DNA of 64,000 nt from Fen-1308 sp035319125 (GTDB taxonomy: Bacteria; Nitrospirota; Thermodesulfovibrionia; Thermodesulfovibrionales; Dissulfurispiraceae): NCBI GenBank assembly GCA_035319125.1, contig DATHDG010000044.1:5397-69396 (forward strand). The letters are read 5' to 3'. Positions within the stretch are counted from its first letter, which is position 1. Every line of letters starts with the position of its first letter. Of this stretch, positions 51,488 to 60,120 are shown piece after piece. A program made the position numbers and the translations under genes. The notes under the pieces were generated by a model. It ran no database searches. It was given only the letters and a program-made list of their open reading frames with translations, and was not told where the DNA came from.

Positions 51488-52681
51488 CTAGAAGGGCAGT
51501 TGCAGAATACTGAAAATGGCCATGAAAACCGAAACAACTATAAAACCTATTATCAAAGCCATAATTATTATTATCATGGGCTCCAGCAGGCCCATAAACC
51601 TTTTGATGGCCTCCTTAAGGCTCTTTTCATAAGTAGATGCTACTTTAAGCAGCATTGTATCGAGCTGTCCCGTCTCCTCCCCGACCCTTATCATGGATAA
51701 AGCCAGCCGGGGAAAAACTCCCGCAGCAGCAAGCGGAGACGACAGGCCCTTGCCTTCCTTGGCTCCGCGGGAGATGCCTTCTAGAGCAGTTGCAAAGACT
51801 CTGTTACCAACAACATCCCTTGAATTGCCGAGCGCCTGAAGCAGTGGGACACCGCTTTTAAGTAGAGTGCCCAGCGTCCTGCAAAAACGTGCTGTCTCAA
51901 CTTTTACTACTACATCCCTCAGCATTTTCAGTTTTAGGCCATCCCACCATAATCTGCCTTCCGGCGTTCTAATAAACTGGGCAAACAAGATGGCAGCAGC
52001 TACCATGGCAGCGCCAATTATCCACCAATAAGATCTCGCGGCAGAACTAAATGCCAATATTATTTTTGTAGAAAGTGGCAGTGATGCTCCTAACTCTGAA
52101 AAAATCGTCGAAAATCTCGGAAGTACAAACGTAAACATAAAGATTACTGACAAGCCACCCGCAAACATCAAAATGGCTGGATAGATCATCGAAGAAATGA
52201 TATGATCCCTAAGCTCCTTGGAAGATTCCAGAAACTCATTTAGTTTTTCAAGCACAACGTCCAGCACGCCTCCTGCCTCGCCGGCTCGGACCATATTAAT
52301 ATAAAGCTTCGGGAACACTTTTGGATGCTTCTGGAGCGCATCAGAAAAAGAACTTCCCTCTCGAATAGACTTCAGCACAGACTGTACTATTCCCTTCATT
52401 TCTTTGCTTTCTGAAACTTCAGAGATGATATTGAGGCTGCGGTCTAACGGTAGGCCGGCTCCAAGCAAAGCCGTTAGTTCAGTAGTGAATGTGAGTACAT
52501 CTCCCTTTGCATATCTCAGGAAAAACTTCTGTCGAAGTCCCTCCCTTGGGGCTTCAACCTTTAGCGGAATAACCCCCGTGTTGCGGAGCATTTCAACAGC
52601 AGCCTTCTCATCCGCAGCTTCTATTGAGCCCTCCACAACAGCGCCCTGCATAGTTGTGGCACGGTAGGAGTAGATCGCCAT
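51488..52681 (-). CDS. gspF: Type II secretion inner-membrane platform protein GspF
   Basis: A 397-residue protein with two GspF domains. The N-terminal AIYSYRATTMQGAVVEGSIE is typical, then LTTELTALLGAGLPLDRSL and the second-domain counterpart FCRTLGTLLKSGVPLLQAL, each followed by transmembrane helices. It transmits the motion of GspE to the pseudopilus. Its start abuts the gspE stop. Confidence 0.93.
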   Translation of the reverse strand: MAIYSYRATTMQGAVVEGSIEAADEKAAVEMLRNTGVIPLKVEAPREGLRQKFFLRYAKGDVLTFTTELTALLGAGLPLDRSLNIISEVSESKEMKGIVQSVLKSIREGSSFSDALQKHPKVFPKLYINMVRAGEAGGVLDVVLEKLNEFLESSKELRDHIISSMIYPAILMFAGGLSVIFMFTFVLPRFSTIFSELGASLPLSTKIILAFSSAARSYWWIIGAAMVAAAILFAQFIRTPEGRLWWDGLKLKMLRDVVVKVETARFCRTLGTLLKSGVPLLQALGNSRDVVGNRVFATALEGISRGAKEGKGLSSPLAAAGVFPRLALSMIRVGEETGQLDTMLLKVASTYEKSLKEAIKRFMGLLEPMIIIIMALIIGFIVVSVFMAIFSILQLPF

Positions 52682-54223
52682 CTAAAACTCCTGGGTGACC
52701 CTAAGAACCTCGCTCAGGGTAGTCATGCCCTCCCTAACACGCTGGAGACCATATTCAAGCAATGTTATCATACCGCTCTTCCTGGCTACTTCCCTTATTT
52801 TGTTCGAATCGACGTTCTTGAGCACCATTTTTCTAATCTCATCATCGACAATAAGTAACTCATAAAGCCCCGTTCTGCCATAAAATCCGGTATGGGCACA
52901 CATTTCGCACCCCTTGCCTCTATACATGACAACGTCCTCCGGCATGCCAAGGAGCTTCAATTCCTCACGAGCTGAAGGGGCATCATCCTTCTCCCTGCAC
53001 GATGGACATATGACCCTTACAAGCCTCTGCGCCAAAATGCCTCTTATTGTGGAAGACAACAGAAAATGCTCAACGCCCATATCTAAAAGCCTTGTAATTG
53101 CAGTTGAAGCATCGTTAGTATGCAGTGTAGAGAAGACAAGGTGCCCTGTAAGGGCTGACTGTATGGCAATCTCAGCAGTTTCAAGATCTCTAATCTCTCC
53201 TATCATAATTATGTCAGGGTCCTGCCTGACGATATGCCTGAGAGTATTAGCGAAGTTGAGGCCGATCTGAGGTTTGACCTGAATCTGGTTGATACCTTTT
53301 AGATGATATTCTATCGGGTCTTCAACAGTGATAATCTTGCTGTCCGGCGTGTTGATTTTGTCGAGTGCGCCATACAACGTGGTCGTCTTACCGCTGCCGG
53401 TCGGCCCTGTAACAAGAACAATCCCGTTCGGCTTTATGATCAAGGAGTTGAACGCCGAAAGCGTAGCTGCATCGAATCCAAGCTGCTCGAGATCGATTAT
53501 TATCCCTTCCTTGCGAAGGATTCTCATTACAATGCTCTCACCATATAAGACTGGGATTGTTGATACCCTAAGATCTATTTCCTGATCTCCTACTTTTAGT
53601 TTTATACGGCCGTCTTGAGGAAGCCTCTTCTCAGCTATATTCAATTTGGCCATAATCTTAACCCTTGACACTATCGCCGCCTGGAGCTTTTTGGGGATCG
53701 ACTCAATATCAGTCAAAACGCCGTCGATACGATACCTTACCTTCATCTCGTCTTCAAATGGCTCCACATGAATATCGCTAGCCCGACTCTCAATGGCCCT
53801 GGTGATCAGCATATTGACTAGCTTGATTATCGGAGCTTCCGCAGCAAGATCCTTAAGATGTCCGACATCTTCCTCTTCCTCATCTCTCAGATATTCGACG
53901 CCATATTCCCCGATATCCTCGATAATGCGATTTATATTCTGAGATTCCTGCTCATAAAACCGTTTAAGATATTCGTCAACCATAGGGGTTTCAGCGGTAA
54001 AGACTACGATATCTGCCGAAAGCGCTACTTTAAGCGCATCAATTGTAGTAATATCGAATGGATTTTCTACGGCAACCTTGAGCACGTTGTTCTTGTACTC
54101 AATCGGAATCACCCTGTTTTCTTGAATAAACCTGGATGAGATCCCCGCCAGTACCAGTGGAACCTTCGGCAGATCTTCAATAGAAAGGATCCGATGTTGG
54201 TCAAACGATATTCGATCAACCAT
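52682..54223 (-). CDS. gspE: Type II secretion ATPase GspE
   Basis: A 513-residue secretion ATPase. Walker A GPTGSGKTT begins at residue 273. The Asp box (LRQDPDIIMIGEIRDLETAE) and His box (STLHTNDA) are complete, and a four-cysteine zinc site is present (CPSCREKD and CEMCAHTGFYG). The N-terminal domain binds the GspL partner; it lacks the MshE-type tandem motif seen in the two PilB-like proteins at the right end of the window. Confidence 0.95.
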   Translation of the reverse strand: MVDRISFDQHRILSIEDLPKVPLVLAGISSRFIQENRVIPIEYKNNVLKVAVENPFDITTIDALKVALSADIVVFTAETPMVDEYLKRFYEQESQNINRIIEDIGEYGVEYLRDEEEEDVGHLKDLAAEAPIIKLVNMLITRAIESRASDIHVEPFEDEMKVRYRIDGVLTDIESIPKKLQAAIVSRVKIMAKLNIAEKRLPQDGRIKLKVGDQEIDLRVSTIPVLYGESIVMRILRKEGIIIDLEQLGFDAATLSAFNSLIIKPNGIVLVTGPTGSGKTTTLYGALDKINTPDSKIITVEDPIEYHLKGINQIQVKPQIGLNFANTLRHIVRQDPDIIMIGEIRDLETAEIAIQSALTGHLVFSTLHTNDASTAITRLLDMGVEHFLLSSTIRGILAQRLVRVICPSCREKDDAPSAREELKLLGMPEDVVMYRGKGCEMCAHTGFYGRTGLYELLIVDDEIRKMVLKNVDSNKIREVARKSGMITLLEYGLQRVREGMTTLSEVLRVTQEF

Positions 54224-54245
54224 TATTAGTCACCAAAGCAATCTC

Positions 54246-54686
54246 CTATTCCCAGCTGACAACATCCTTATCTTCACCTTCTCCACCTTGCGCACCATCC
54301 CTGCCCAGTGAGTAAAGATCATAGTCACCATGCATCCCAGGCGATTGATAAATATACTGCCTGTTCCACGGATCTACAGGCAACACATTCTTCTTGAGAT
54401 AAGGGCCCTGCCACTTTTCCTCTCCAGGATTTGCCAGCAACGCCTGCAATCCTTGAGCAGTCGTAGGATAATGACCAATATCCAAGCGGTACTGATCCAA
54501 CGCCTGGCCGTAAAGTTCGATCTGGGCTTTTGCAGCAGAGGTTTTGCTCTTGCCCAGTTTTGAAAAAATGTTTGGCCCCACAAGCGCTAGAATAAGAGCA
54601 ATAATAGCCATGACCACAAGAAGTTCTACAAGCGTAAATCCTTTGCTATTGCAAATCACAGACTTCTGACGGCATCGTGATATCAT
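54246..54686 (-). CDS. gspG: Type II secretion major pseudopilin GspG
   Basis: A 146-residue major pseudopilin. The prepilin site KGFTLVELLVVMAIIALILA, then GKSKTSAAKAQIELYGQALD and YPTTAQGLQALL, and the calcium-binding C-terminal loop (YDLYSLGRDGAQGGEGEDKD). First gene of the gsp operon; divergent from gspD. Confidence 0.94.
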   Translation of the reverse strand: MISRCRQKSVICNSKGFTLVELLVVMAIIALILALVGPNIFSKLGKSKTSAAKAQIELYGQALDQYRLDIGHYPTTAQGLQALLANPGEEKWQGPYLKKNVLPVDPWNRQYIYQSPGMHGDYDLYSLGRDGAQGGEGEDKDVVSWE

Positions 54687-54908
54687 AAGTCACCATTCAC
54701 CTTAAACATTACAGATTTTAAAATATACACGTACCTATAATACAATAATCTCCATGGTCAATCAATGCGAAGCAAAGGCAACTGCAAGCAATTTTTGGGG
54801 TAGCAACATAGTGTCCGATGCTGTTACACATAGATGCTGAATAGGCAATTAAGCTTGACTCAGAATAAAAAAACAATATATTGTATTAATAATAATAAAG
54901 GTAATATT

Positions 54909-57065
54909 ATGTCCAACAAAGCTCTTTTATCACTTACATTGGTAGTTGCTTTGTCAGCATTTGCGCTGGAACTTGTACCGGCCAGTGCGGGCATGCCTGT
55001 TAGTAAGAGTCCAGGCGATGTGAACAGTATGAGTGCCGCGCCGCAACCTATGCCACAAGCGGTTCAGTCAGGTCCGAACGCACCGGCCGGAATGCCTGCG
55101 CCAGGAGTTGCTGCGCCTCAGCCTGCTATGCCTGTTGCGCCATCTCGATCGTCAGGTGCACCGCTGCCATTTACGGGACAACCCATTCCAGGCGAAGCTC
55201 CGAAATCTGTTATGCCATCACCGGTTGCACCTACACCAGCCCCTTCGGGAGCACCAGTGCAAACCAGGATGGCCCCGTCGATGGGCGGCTCAAGCTTTTT
55301 CTTTGATGATGCTGATGTTTTCGAAGTTGTTCAAACAGTCTTCGGCGAAGTTCTCCGCGTAAATTATGTGATTGACCCTCAAGTTAAAGGAAGAGTTAAT
55401 TTCCGCACTACCACACCGATACCCAGGGACAGAATACTCCCTATTATGGAAATCATTCTGCGCCTCAACGGAATTGCGGTAGTCGAAGAACATGGCCTAT
55501 ACAGAATTATTCCTATAGGAGGAATATCTAAAGAGCCCGCTCCTATACGCTTTGGCAAAGATCCTGAATCGATCGAGCTTAAAGGCACTGCCCTGATGCA
55601 GATCGTTCCGCTTACGTTCATCAATTCATCTGAAATGGCCAGTATACTTAATCCGCTCTTAACACAGGGTGGAGCCATTTATGATGTCACCAAAAAGAAC
55701 GTCTTAATAATTGCAGACACAGACGCTAATATCCGCAGACTGCTGCAGGTTGTGGCAATGTTTGATATGGATACGTACAAAGATGCTACACAACCAAAGG
55801 TTTATGTCTATGCACTTCAGAACACCAAGGCCGAACATGTCGCTAAGATAATTCAAGAAGTGATGCTGGGAGTAGCTGCCTCATCCTCTGGTGGAGTAAA
55901 GACATTTACTAGCGGCGGCATGGCTCAGCAGCAGCCCGCTGCCGGGCCAAATGTTCCTAAAGCAGGACCTATTCAGTCTCAGTTCCCGGGATCACAGTCC
56001 GGCGAGTCACTCGTCGCGCCTGGGACAAAAGTCATAGCAGACGACGTAAATAATGCATTGGTTATCTATGCTTCACCTGCTGATTATTCAATCATCCTCG
56101 GCGCAATCAAGCAAATCGATATGACACCGCGCCAAGTTATGATAGAGGCAGTTGTGGCCTCAGTAACATTGACTGATAATCTAACTTTGGGATTGCGATG
56201 GAACCTAAGCATAAATCCTAAAGTTCAGTTGGATCCTTTCAAGCGAGATATCCATTTACCAGGCACTTTGGGATTTTCCCCGCTTCCTGATCTGGCGGCG
56301 CCAAACACTAGTGGATCTACATACTTCTCCTATACCGCCAGGGATGCGTCGGGCAGCGTCAAACTATTGATAGAAGCTGATGCTTCGCACGGTAAAGCCA
56401 AGATATTGTCATCTCCCAATATTTTAGTGGCAGACAACCGTGAGGCAAGGATTCAGGTAGGATCACAGATCCCTATAGCGACATCTACGACAACAACGCC
56501 GGTTTCGGCTACTTCAAATGGATCAACAGTAACTACGTCAAATTCTACAACCTCAACGGTGCAATATAAAGACGTAGGGACAATACTTAAAGTGAAACCC
56601 CAAGTTAATGATAGCGGGCTGATATCCCTTGAACTTTCGCAGGAAGTTTCCTCTGCTGATACCAAATCAGTGTTGGGAACAGATCAATTTGTAATTACGA
56701 AGAATGAAATATCCACAAATCTGGTTGCGCAGGATGGCGAAACAATTGTAATAGGCGGCTTAATTAATGAATCAACTAACACATCCAGAAGCGGGATACC
56801 GGGGCTGAGCAAAATACCGCTTCTTGGTTATCTATTCGGCACAACTAACGATAATGTAGATCGGCAAGAGCTTGTTATCCTTCTAACACCTCGCGTACTT
56901 AGAAACCAGACAGAAGCAAAGAAAATGACATCGGATTATTACGAGCTTTTCAAGAACGTAGGCAAAGAGATTAACCTGGAAAAACATAAGAAGACTGTAC
57001 CTACTAATAATGAAATCAAAGATACTCCCGCCCAATCCAGCAATAAAACAGATGCAGAGCGCTAG
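54909..57065 (+). CDS. gspD: Type II secretion secretin GspD
   Basis: A 718-residue outer-membrane secretin. The ATG at 54909 gives a clean signal peptide (MSNKALLSLTLVVALSAFAL) behind AAAGG; the longer frame from 54834 does not. A Pro/Ala/Met-rich linker (about 30-115) precedes N0-N1-N2 domains (SFFFDDADVFEVVQTVFGEV; VPLTFINSSEMASILNPLL; YALQNTKAEHVAKIIQEV) and the secretin channel (VGSQIPIATSTT, VAQDGETIVIGGLI, SGIPGLSKIPLLGYLFG). The S-domain for a pilotin is not evident. Divergent from the rest of the operon across about 220 bp. Confidence 0.93.
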   Translation: MSNKALLSLTLVVALSAFALELVPASAGMPVSKSPGDVNSMSAAPQPMPQAVQSGPNAPAGMPAPGVAAPQPAMPVAPSRSSGAPLPFTGQPIPGEAPKSVMPSPVAPTPAPSGAPVQTRMAPSMGGSSFFFDDADVFEVVQTVFGEVLRVNYVIDPQVKGRVNFRTTTPIPRDRILPIMEIILRLNGIAVVEEHGLYRIIPIGGISKEPAPIRFGKDPESIELKGTALMQIVPLTFINSSEMASILNPLLTQGGAIYDVTKKNVLIIADTDANIRRLLQVVAMFDMDTYKDATQPKVYVYALQNTKAEHVAKIIQEVMLGVAASSSGGVKTFTSGGMAQQQPAAGPNVPKAGPIQSQFPGSQSGESLVAPGTKVIADDVNNALVIYASPADYSIILGAIKQIDMTPRQVMIEAVVASVTLTDNLTLGLRWNLSINPKVQLDPFKRDIHLPGTLGFSPLPDLAAPNTSGSTYFSYTARDASGSVKLLIEADASHGKAKILSSPNILVADNREARIQVGSQIPIATSTTTTPVSATSNGSTVTTSNSTTSTVQYKDVGTILKVKPQVNDSGLISLELSQEVSSADTKSVLGTDQFVITKNEISTNLVAQDGETIVIGGLINESTNTSRSGIPGLSKIPLLGYLFGTTNDNVDRQELVILLTPRVLRNQTEAKKMTSDYYELFKNVGKEINLEKHKKTVPTNNEIKDTPAQSSNKTDAER

Positions 57066-57135
57066 TATATTTAAAACTTAGCAAATGCTTCGGGTTTTTC
57101 TGCTTATTTTCTGACCTTCTATTTTTTCGATCATA

Positions 57136-57414
57136 TTAAGGTATAACCCTCAATCCAACCCTGTTTTCAACAGCCCACACGACCTTCGCTTCTACAGTGG
57201 GACGCACAATATTAATAGTATTGCCAATTTGAAGATGAGCGTTCGTAGATATTCCGAAGCCGTTTTCGCTCATGTCTACAATCCTGCAGCTCCATGTCTT
57301 ACCTTTAACATCGCTGAACGCTGTAGCTATGGAGCAGTTCAAGCGTGATCTGTTTCTCTTTTCAAGATAAGACGCCTTTCTTGCACCTTTAAAAATGCTA
57401 TGCAAGAATCCCAT
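57136..57414 (-). CDS. Small PilZ-domain protein
   Basis: A 92-residue protein from the ATG at 57412-57414, preceded by GGGAGG at six bases; an upstream in-frame start at 57447 lacks a site. It is a stand-alone PilZ domain with R20-x3-R24 and D47-M-S49-E-N-G52, the two c-di-GMP-binding motifs. The DxSENG motif is identical in form to that at the N-terminus of the polyketide synthase. It is convergent with gspD, so it could link c-di-GMP to secretion or pili. Confidence 0.83.
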   Translation of the reverse strand: MGFLHSIFKGARKASYLEKRNRSRLNCSIATAFSDVKGKTWSCRIVDMSENGFGISTNAHLQIGNTINIVRPTVEAKVVWAVENRVGLRVIP

Positions 57415-57552
57415 ATCAAACCTCCCTTCTACTATTTCTATTATCAACTATCGGTTAAAGGGCATATAAAAAGTTTACCAGAATTAGCATAAAAAGCAAA
57501 TTAATTTTCAGCCTACAGTAGTATAATGTGGTGGCGCGGAGGAAAAAAGAAA

Positions 57553-57628
57553 TGGTGGGCAGTCGCAGAATCGAACTGCGGACACGAGGCTTTTCAGGCC
57601 TCTGCTCTACCGACTGAGCTAACTGCCC
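57553..57628 (-). tRNA. tRNA-Phe (anticodon GAA)
   Basis: Minus strand. Acceptor GGGCAGT/ACTGCCC, D-arm AGCTCAGTCGGTAGAGC, anticodon loop CTGAAAA giving GAA, T-loop GTTCGATTC, CCA encoded at 57553-57555. Confidence 0.95.
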
Positions 57629-57683
57629 GCTCCATCAAAGAAGAATTTAAGAGTAAACTTTTGAAACCCAAAAAGTCAAGAAA

Positions 57684-58892
57684 CTACGCCCCGAACTTTT
57701 TCAGTCTCAAGGCATGTGCCAGAGCCAGCGGCATCAGATTGACTGCGGGGAATATCCCCAGTTCGCCTTTGGTGCATTCGCGCTCGGAAAAAGCATTGCA
57801 GATGCGGCCATAAACATAGGGCGACTGCAGCAATACCGGAACCGGATGCCAGCTGTGTCCCTTCATGGAAGCTGGGGTGGAGTGATCTCCGGTAATAATC
57901 AGAACGTCGGGGTTAAGATCCAAGATGCGCGGCAGAAATTTGTCGAATTCCTCTATCCTCGCGGCCTTACCGTCAAAGTTGCCGTCCTCACCGTATGAAT
58001 CGACTTTCTTCACATGCAGGAAGAAAAAGTCATACTTGCTGTATTGCTGTCCCATATACTTGACCTGGTCCTCAACGCTGCCTTCAAGAGCAGGCGTGTC
58101 CATAGCAACTATCTTCGCAAGGCCGCGATACATCGGATAGGTGGCAATCGCCAGCGCCTTAAGTCCGAATGCCTCCTGGAAGGTCGGCAGATGCGGCATG
58201 CTGGAAAACCCGCGCATCATCAGGTAATTCGCCTTCTCTTCACCTTTAAGCGATTGCGCTGTCAACTCAACGAACTTGGCTGCGATGTCGGCAACCTTAC
58301 GGGCACTTTCAGTATATGGTTCCGGCGCCAGTGGCGCTTTGCCCTCTTTCTGCGGGTCGGTATCTCCGATGTCGGCGGAGCCCGGTACAAGCGGTTCGGG
58401 GAAGCGCAGTACAATTGCTATCCTGTGCTCCATGCCCGGTGAGAAGATGACCTCAACATCGCCGATGCGCTTTATCTCCTGCTGCAATTTTGCGGTGAGC
58501 TTCCTGTTATATTCGGTCGGGATCCTGCCGGCCCTTCTGTCAATGATAATGCTGTCCTTGATCGTAGCGTAATTGCAACGCACGGCCACATCGGTCTTGC
58601 GGACCTCCATGCCGAGACCCAGCGCTTCAAGGATTCCCCTCCCTATAAGATATTCCAGCGGATCGTATCCGAAGATCCCGAGATGACCGGGGCCGCTGCC
58701 GGGCGTAATGCCGTACCCCACAGGCATGTGCAAGCCGCAGGCAGACAACTGCGCAAGCGCATCCAGATTGGGAGTGCGGGCTGCTTCAAGCTCGGTCTTG
58801 CCGTTGACCGGCAACCCTCCGAGTCCGTCAAGGACGGCCATTATGATCTTTTTATCGTTCTTCTGAATAAGGTTCTTTATGATATTCTGCAC
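57684..58892 (-). CDS. apgM: Cofactor-independent phosphoglycerate mutase, archaeal type
   Basis: A 402-residue 2,3-bisphosphoglycerate-independent phosphoglycerate mutase of the alkaline-phosphatase superfamily. Motifs MAVLDGLGGLP, ARTPNLDALA, TPGSGPGHLGIFGYDP and GDHSTPASMKGHSWHPVPVL (metal ligands) are intact. It interconverts 3- and 2-phosphoglycerate. The ApgM type is common in Nitrospirota, Desulfobacterota and archaea. Confidence 0.92.
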   Translation of the reverse strand: MQNIIKNLIQKNDKKIIMAVLDGLGGLPVNGKTELEAARTPNLDALAQLSACGLHMPVGYGITPGSGPGHLGIFGYDPLEYLIGRGILEALGLGMEVRKTDVAVRCNYATIKDSIIIDRRAGRIPTEYNRKLTAKLQQEIKRIGDVEVIFSPGMEHRIAIVLRFPEPLVPGSADIGDTDPQKEGKAPLAPEPYTESARKVADIAAKFVELTAQSLKGEEKANYLMMRGFSSMPHLPTFQEAFGLKALAIATYPMYRGLAKIVAMDTPALEGSVEDQVKYMGQQYSKYDFFFLHVKKVDSYGEDGNFDGKAARIEEFDKFLPRILDLNPDVLIITGDHSTPASMKGHSWHPVPVLLQSPYVYGRICNAFSERECTKGELGIFPAVNLMPLALAHALRLKKFGA

Positions 58893-59020
58893 ATCGGCCT
58901 CCTAAGCTTATGTATAAACATGATATAGAAATAAAGCCAATTTTTCAATTATGCGCCGTGCATGGTTATCTGATATTTCTGCGACTGGTAAGATACGCTA
59001 AAACGATTCCGGAAATTATG

Positions 59021-60100
59021 CTATTCGTTAGGCAGACCTTTGCCCTTGTTAAGTTTAGCAATTATCTCCTCAGGCACAGGTGAATTGTTGACAGCGTCTT
59101 TATAAGATATTGATCCCGCTGATACAAGCTCAACAAGAGCTTGATTCAATGTCTTCAGCCCTGATCGTAAAGTCTGCATAATGGGATATATCTGGTTGAT
59201 CCGGCCTTCCTTAATAAGAGTTCGGATCGCTGGGGTAGGGATTAAAATCTCCGCTGCAAGCACCCTTCCGTTTCCACCTTTCTTTTTAATAAGTCTCTGT
59301 GAAATTATCCCTTCAATACACTCAGCCAGAATGTTCCTTGCATATTCGTGATTAGCGTGAGGGAACATCTCGATAAGACGCAGGATAGTCTGGATAACAG
59401 TATTCGTGTGCATTGATGCCAAAGTCAGATGTCCTGTTTCCGCAATAGTCAGCACAGCCTCGACAGTCTGGCTGTCCTTAAGCGAGCTTACCATGACAAC
59501 GTCCGGGTCCTGACGCAGTACATACTTGAGAGCAGAAGAAAACGACGGGGTATCAGAGTCAAGCTCCCTCTGGTTGATCAGACACTTATTGTGACTATGA
59601 AGAAACTCGATGGGATCTTCAATAGTGATAATATGAGCTTCGCGCTCAAGATTAATGGTTTCTATCATAGATGCAAGCGTAGTGGACTTTCCGCTTCCCG
59701 TCGGGCCAGTGACCAGAATAAGACCCTGCGTTTTCCGAAGCATCTCTTCAACAACCTCTGGAATGCCGAGTTCGTGGAATCCCTTTATGTGAAACGGTAT
59801 TTCTCTAAAAGTGCCAGCAACTGCTCCCCTCTGTCTGAATATATTTGCCCTGAACCTGCTCAATCCCTTGACCCCGAAAGAGACATCGACTTCGTTGGTC
59901 GCATCAAACTTCTTCATCTGCGATTCATTCATGAAGCTGCAGCAAAGTTCCATAGTGTCTTCGGGGGTCAGTATGCGATAATCCTCAATAAGTTGTAGCC
60001 TGCCTCCAACCCTAAACCGCGGATATGTTCCGGTGGTGATATGAAGATCGGAGCCGCCTTTGTCGATCATATACTTAAGAAGTTCTATCAGATCCGCCAT
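59021..60100 (-). CDS. pilT: Type IV pilus retraction ATPase PilT
   Basis: A 359-residue PilT. N-terminal GGSDLHITTGTYPRFRVGG, Walker A GPTGSGKST from residue 132, Asp box LRQDPDVVMVSSLKD and His box LASMHTNT. The usual GEMRD of PilT after the Asp box reads SSLKD here, so the Walker B glutamate is replaced and activity may differ from canonical PilT. It is 20 bp after the PilB-like gene. Confidence 0.87.
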   Translation of the reverse strand: MADLIELLKYMIDKGGSDLHITTGTYPRFRVGGRLQLIEDYRILTPEDTMELCCSFMNESQMKKFDATNEVDVSFGVKGLSRFRANIFRQRGAVAGTFREIPFHIKGFHELGIPEVVEEMLRKTQGLILVTGPTGSGKSTTLASMIETINLEREAHIITIEDPIEFLHSHNKCLINQRELDSDTPSFSSALKYVLRQDPDVVMVSSLKDSQTVEAVLTIAETGHLTLASMHTNTVIQTILRLIEMFPHANHEYARNILAECIEGIISQRLIKKKGGNGRVLAAEILIPTPAIRTLIKEGRINQIYPIMQTLRSGLKTLNQALVELVSAGSISYKDAVNNSPVPEEIIAKLNKGKGLPNE

Positions 60101-60120
60101 TATCGTTATCCTAGCACTCG

